Position numbers and translations under genes: made by a program
The notes under the pieces: model-generated
What the model was told of the DNA's origin: nothing
Databases searched by the model: none
What the model saw: only the letters and a program-made list of their open reading frames with translations
Assembly (NCBI GenBank): GCA_003452735.1
Contig: DMNL01000121.1
Coordinates: forward strand, 1-15,422
Origin: Spirochaetaceae bacterium
GTDB lineage: Bacteria; Spirochaetota; Spirochaetia; Treponematales; Rectinemataceae
DNA: 15,422 nt
Direction of reading: 5' to 3'
Shown: in pieces, positions 13,974 through 15,422 of the stretch
Layout of the letters: the number at the start of each line of letters is the position of its first letter
Numbering within the stretch: position 1 is the first letter of the stretch

Positions 13974-15422
13974 GCATGGTAATAGTGCCATATTCACCAT
14001 ACTCGCAATTGAACTGATCGGCGACCTCCATGGCATGAGGATTGCGCGCCCATGAGCGCCGCGCAACGCCACCCATCGCATCCCATGGTAGGGCCATGCG
14101 GATTACCTGGTCGACCTTATCCGAGCCATCTAGCACGAGGCCAAAGCCACCATTTATAGCTTTGCCAATGCCGACACCTCCGCCATTGTGCAGCGTGACA
14201 AGGCTCATACCCCTTGCAGCATTGCCTGCAAAACACTGTGTTGCCATATCTGCCATAACATTCGAGCCATCCTTGATATTGCTCGTCTCGCGGAATGGAC
14301 TGTCTGCACCACCAGTGTCATGATGGTCGCGGCCTATCATTACTGGGCCAATTTCTCCATTGCGCACCATTTCGTTGAACTTTAGCGCTATATTCATGCG
14401 ACCAAAGGCATCTTGGAAGAGAATGCGTGCCTGTGTTCCCACCACAAGCTTGTTTTTCTCCGCATCGCGTATCCAGATATAGTTGTCGCGGTCTTGGCCG
14501 CGACGATCTGGATCGATGCACTCCATTGCCGCAAGGTCTGTTTTATGCAGGTCTTCTTTTTTGCCAGATAAGCAGACCCAACGGAAAGGCCCATAGCCAT
14601 AGTCAAAAAGCTCAGGGCCCATGATATCTTCGACATAGCTTGGCAAAATGAAACCATCTTTTTCATCGATGCCATTTCTGGAGATCTCCTTTACACCCGC
14701 ATCGAACACAGCCTTGAGGAATGAATTTCCGTAATCGAAAAAATATGTGCCCTTTTTGACAAGGTGCATTATCACCTCGAAATGCCGCCGCAAAGAAGCA
14801 TCGACCAAAGCTCTGAAATAATGCCTATCCTCGGCTAGAAGCCTTGTACGCTCTTCGAAAGTTATGCCGACCGGGCAATAGCCGCCATCATAGGGAACGT
14901 GGCAGCTAGTCTGATCGGAGAGTAGATCCACATGAATATCATGGGTATCGATATATTCGAGGAGATCGACAATGTTGCCATGATATGCGACAGCAATAGG
15001 CTCTCCCTTTTCTTGAGCAACATGCGCAAGACGGACAGCTTCTTCGCATGACTCCATTTCGCAAGAAACCCAGCCCTGCTTAAGTCTTGTTTCAATTCGC
15101 GAGTGATCCACTTCCGCAATGATAGAGACAGCTTGAGCTATCATTGCTGCCTTGCCCTGGGCTCCAGACATACCGCCGAGACCTGAAGACACAAAGAGTC
15201 TGCCAGCAAGGTCCTTATCTTGCGGGATGCCTAGTTTGAGCCTGCCCGCGTTGAGAATTGTGTTATAAGTGCCATGCACAATGCCTTGGGGTCCAATGTA
15301 CATCCAACCGCCCGCGGTCATTTGGCCATAGTTTGCAACACCCATTGCTGCAGCGATATTGAAATCTTTTAGATTGTCATACATGCCAACCATGAGCCCA
15401 TTGGTAATGATGGCACGCGGTG
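13924..15422 (-). CDS. hutU: Urocanate hydratase (C-terminal part; cut by right edge)
   Basis: 498 codons of the C-terminal part are present; the reading frame continues past the window edge (PRAIITNGLMVGMYDN), so the N-terminus is outside. Urocanase adds water to urocanate to give imidazolone propionate, the second step of histidine degradation, using tightly bound NAD. Visible marks are the NAD-binding GLGGMSGAQGKAA, AYHGNIVDLLEYI, MIGRDHHDTGGADSPFRET and LHNGGGVGIGKAINGG. The classical signature FQGLPARICW, with its active-site Cys, aligns here with VVGTQARILF, so Leu (codon 14419-14421) replaces the Cys. The surrounding sequence is otherwise intact, so this is a subfamily trait rather than decay. 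No other hut gene is in the window. The last 50 bp overlap the end of the DUF4954 gene on the other strand. Confidence 0.92.
   Translation of the reverse strand, partial: PRAIITNGLMVGMYDNLKDFNIAAAMGVANYGQMTAGGWMYIGPQGIVHGTYNTILNAGRLKLGIPQDKDLAGRLFVSSGLGGMSGAQGKAAMIAQAVSIIAEVDHSRIETRLKQGWVSCEMESCEEAVRLAHVAQEKGEPIAVAYHGNIVDLLEYIDTHDIHVDLLSDQTSCHVPYDGGYCPVGITFEERTRLLAEDRHYFRALVDASLRRHFEVIMHLVKKGTYFFDYGNSFLKAVFDAGVKEISRNGIDEKDGFILPSYVEDIMGPELFDYGYGPFRWVCLSGKKEDLHKTDLAAMECIDPDRRGQDRDNYIWIRDAEKNKLVVGTQARILFQDAFGRMNIALKFNEMVRNGEIGPVMIGRDHHDTGGADSPFRETSNIKDGSNVMADMATQCFAGNAARGMSLVTLHNGGGVGIGKAINGGFGLVLDGSDKVDQVIRMALPWDAMGGVARRSWARNPHAMEVADQFNCEYGEYGTITMPNLVDEELLERLLGVY

Noticed and set aside
1..15422. 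CRISPR array, transposon, integron, tRNA or rRNA.
   Set aside because: No spaced direct repeats, transposase or integrase motifs, terminal inverted repeats or cloverleaf-like sequences were seen. The gaps are short and the genes chromosomal in character.

Overview
The window most resembles the chromosome of a spirochaete, probably from the Treponema/Rectinema side of the phylum. The evidence is a DUF4954-type left-handed beta-helix protein of the kind I associate with spirochaetes and Bacteroidetes, a second-type EF-G, a long-form urocanate hydratase that lacks the usual active-site cysteine, and a TonB/ExbB/ExbD system that implies an outer membrane. The genus is inference from protein character; no rRNA or other marker is present. 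Base composition is moderate (mid-40s % G+C by eye), with frequent ATA and TCG codons.

Left region (1-3845, minus strand): one co-directional block reads purB (adenylosuccinate lyase), exbB, exbD, tonB, then the N-terminus of a seven-helix membrane sensor that runs off the left edge. exbB, exbD and tonB are joined by start/stop overlaps and are surely one transcript. purB lies 49 bp upstream of exbB and may be co-transcribed. The sensor is 79 bp downstream of tonB and has a possible promoter of its own.

Middle region (3846-7886): a solitary ssb gene reads rightwards. It converges on an IclR-family regulator, which is followed upstream by a long peptidase-U32-family protein (probably an RNA-modification or hydroxylase-type Fe-S protein). 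The 189 bp between U32 and iclR hold a strong Shine-Dalgarno, a possible 29-codon ORF and a 9-bp inverted repeat. The 282 bp between U32 and the EF-G start hold divergent promoter candidates.

Right region (7887-15422): EF-G (plus), a C39-like papain-fold cysteine peptidase (plus), a TPR-like hypothetical protein (minus), the DUF4954 beta-helix protein (plus), and the C-terminal part of hutU (minus, cut by the right edge). Packing is tight: the peptidase and the TPR-like gene end 2 bp apart, and the DUF4954 and hutU coding regions overlap tail to tail by 50 bp.

Functionally this is mostly housekeeping: purine synthesis, energised outer-membrane transport, ssDNA binding, ribosome function and histidine catabolism. 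No mobile element, CRISPR array, rRNA or tRNA was recognised, and no gene-free stretch exceeds 300 bp. The most interesting points are small in-frame tandem repeats in three different proteins, two genes that look leaderless, an EF-G with an altered domain IV tip, and the uncharacterised DUF4954/TPR-like/C39 neighbourhood.
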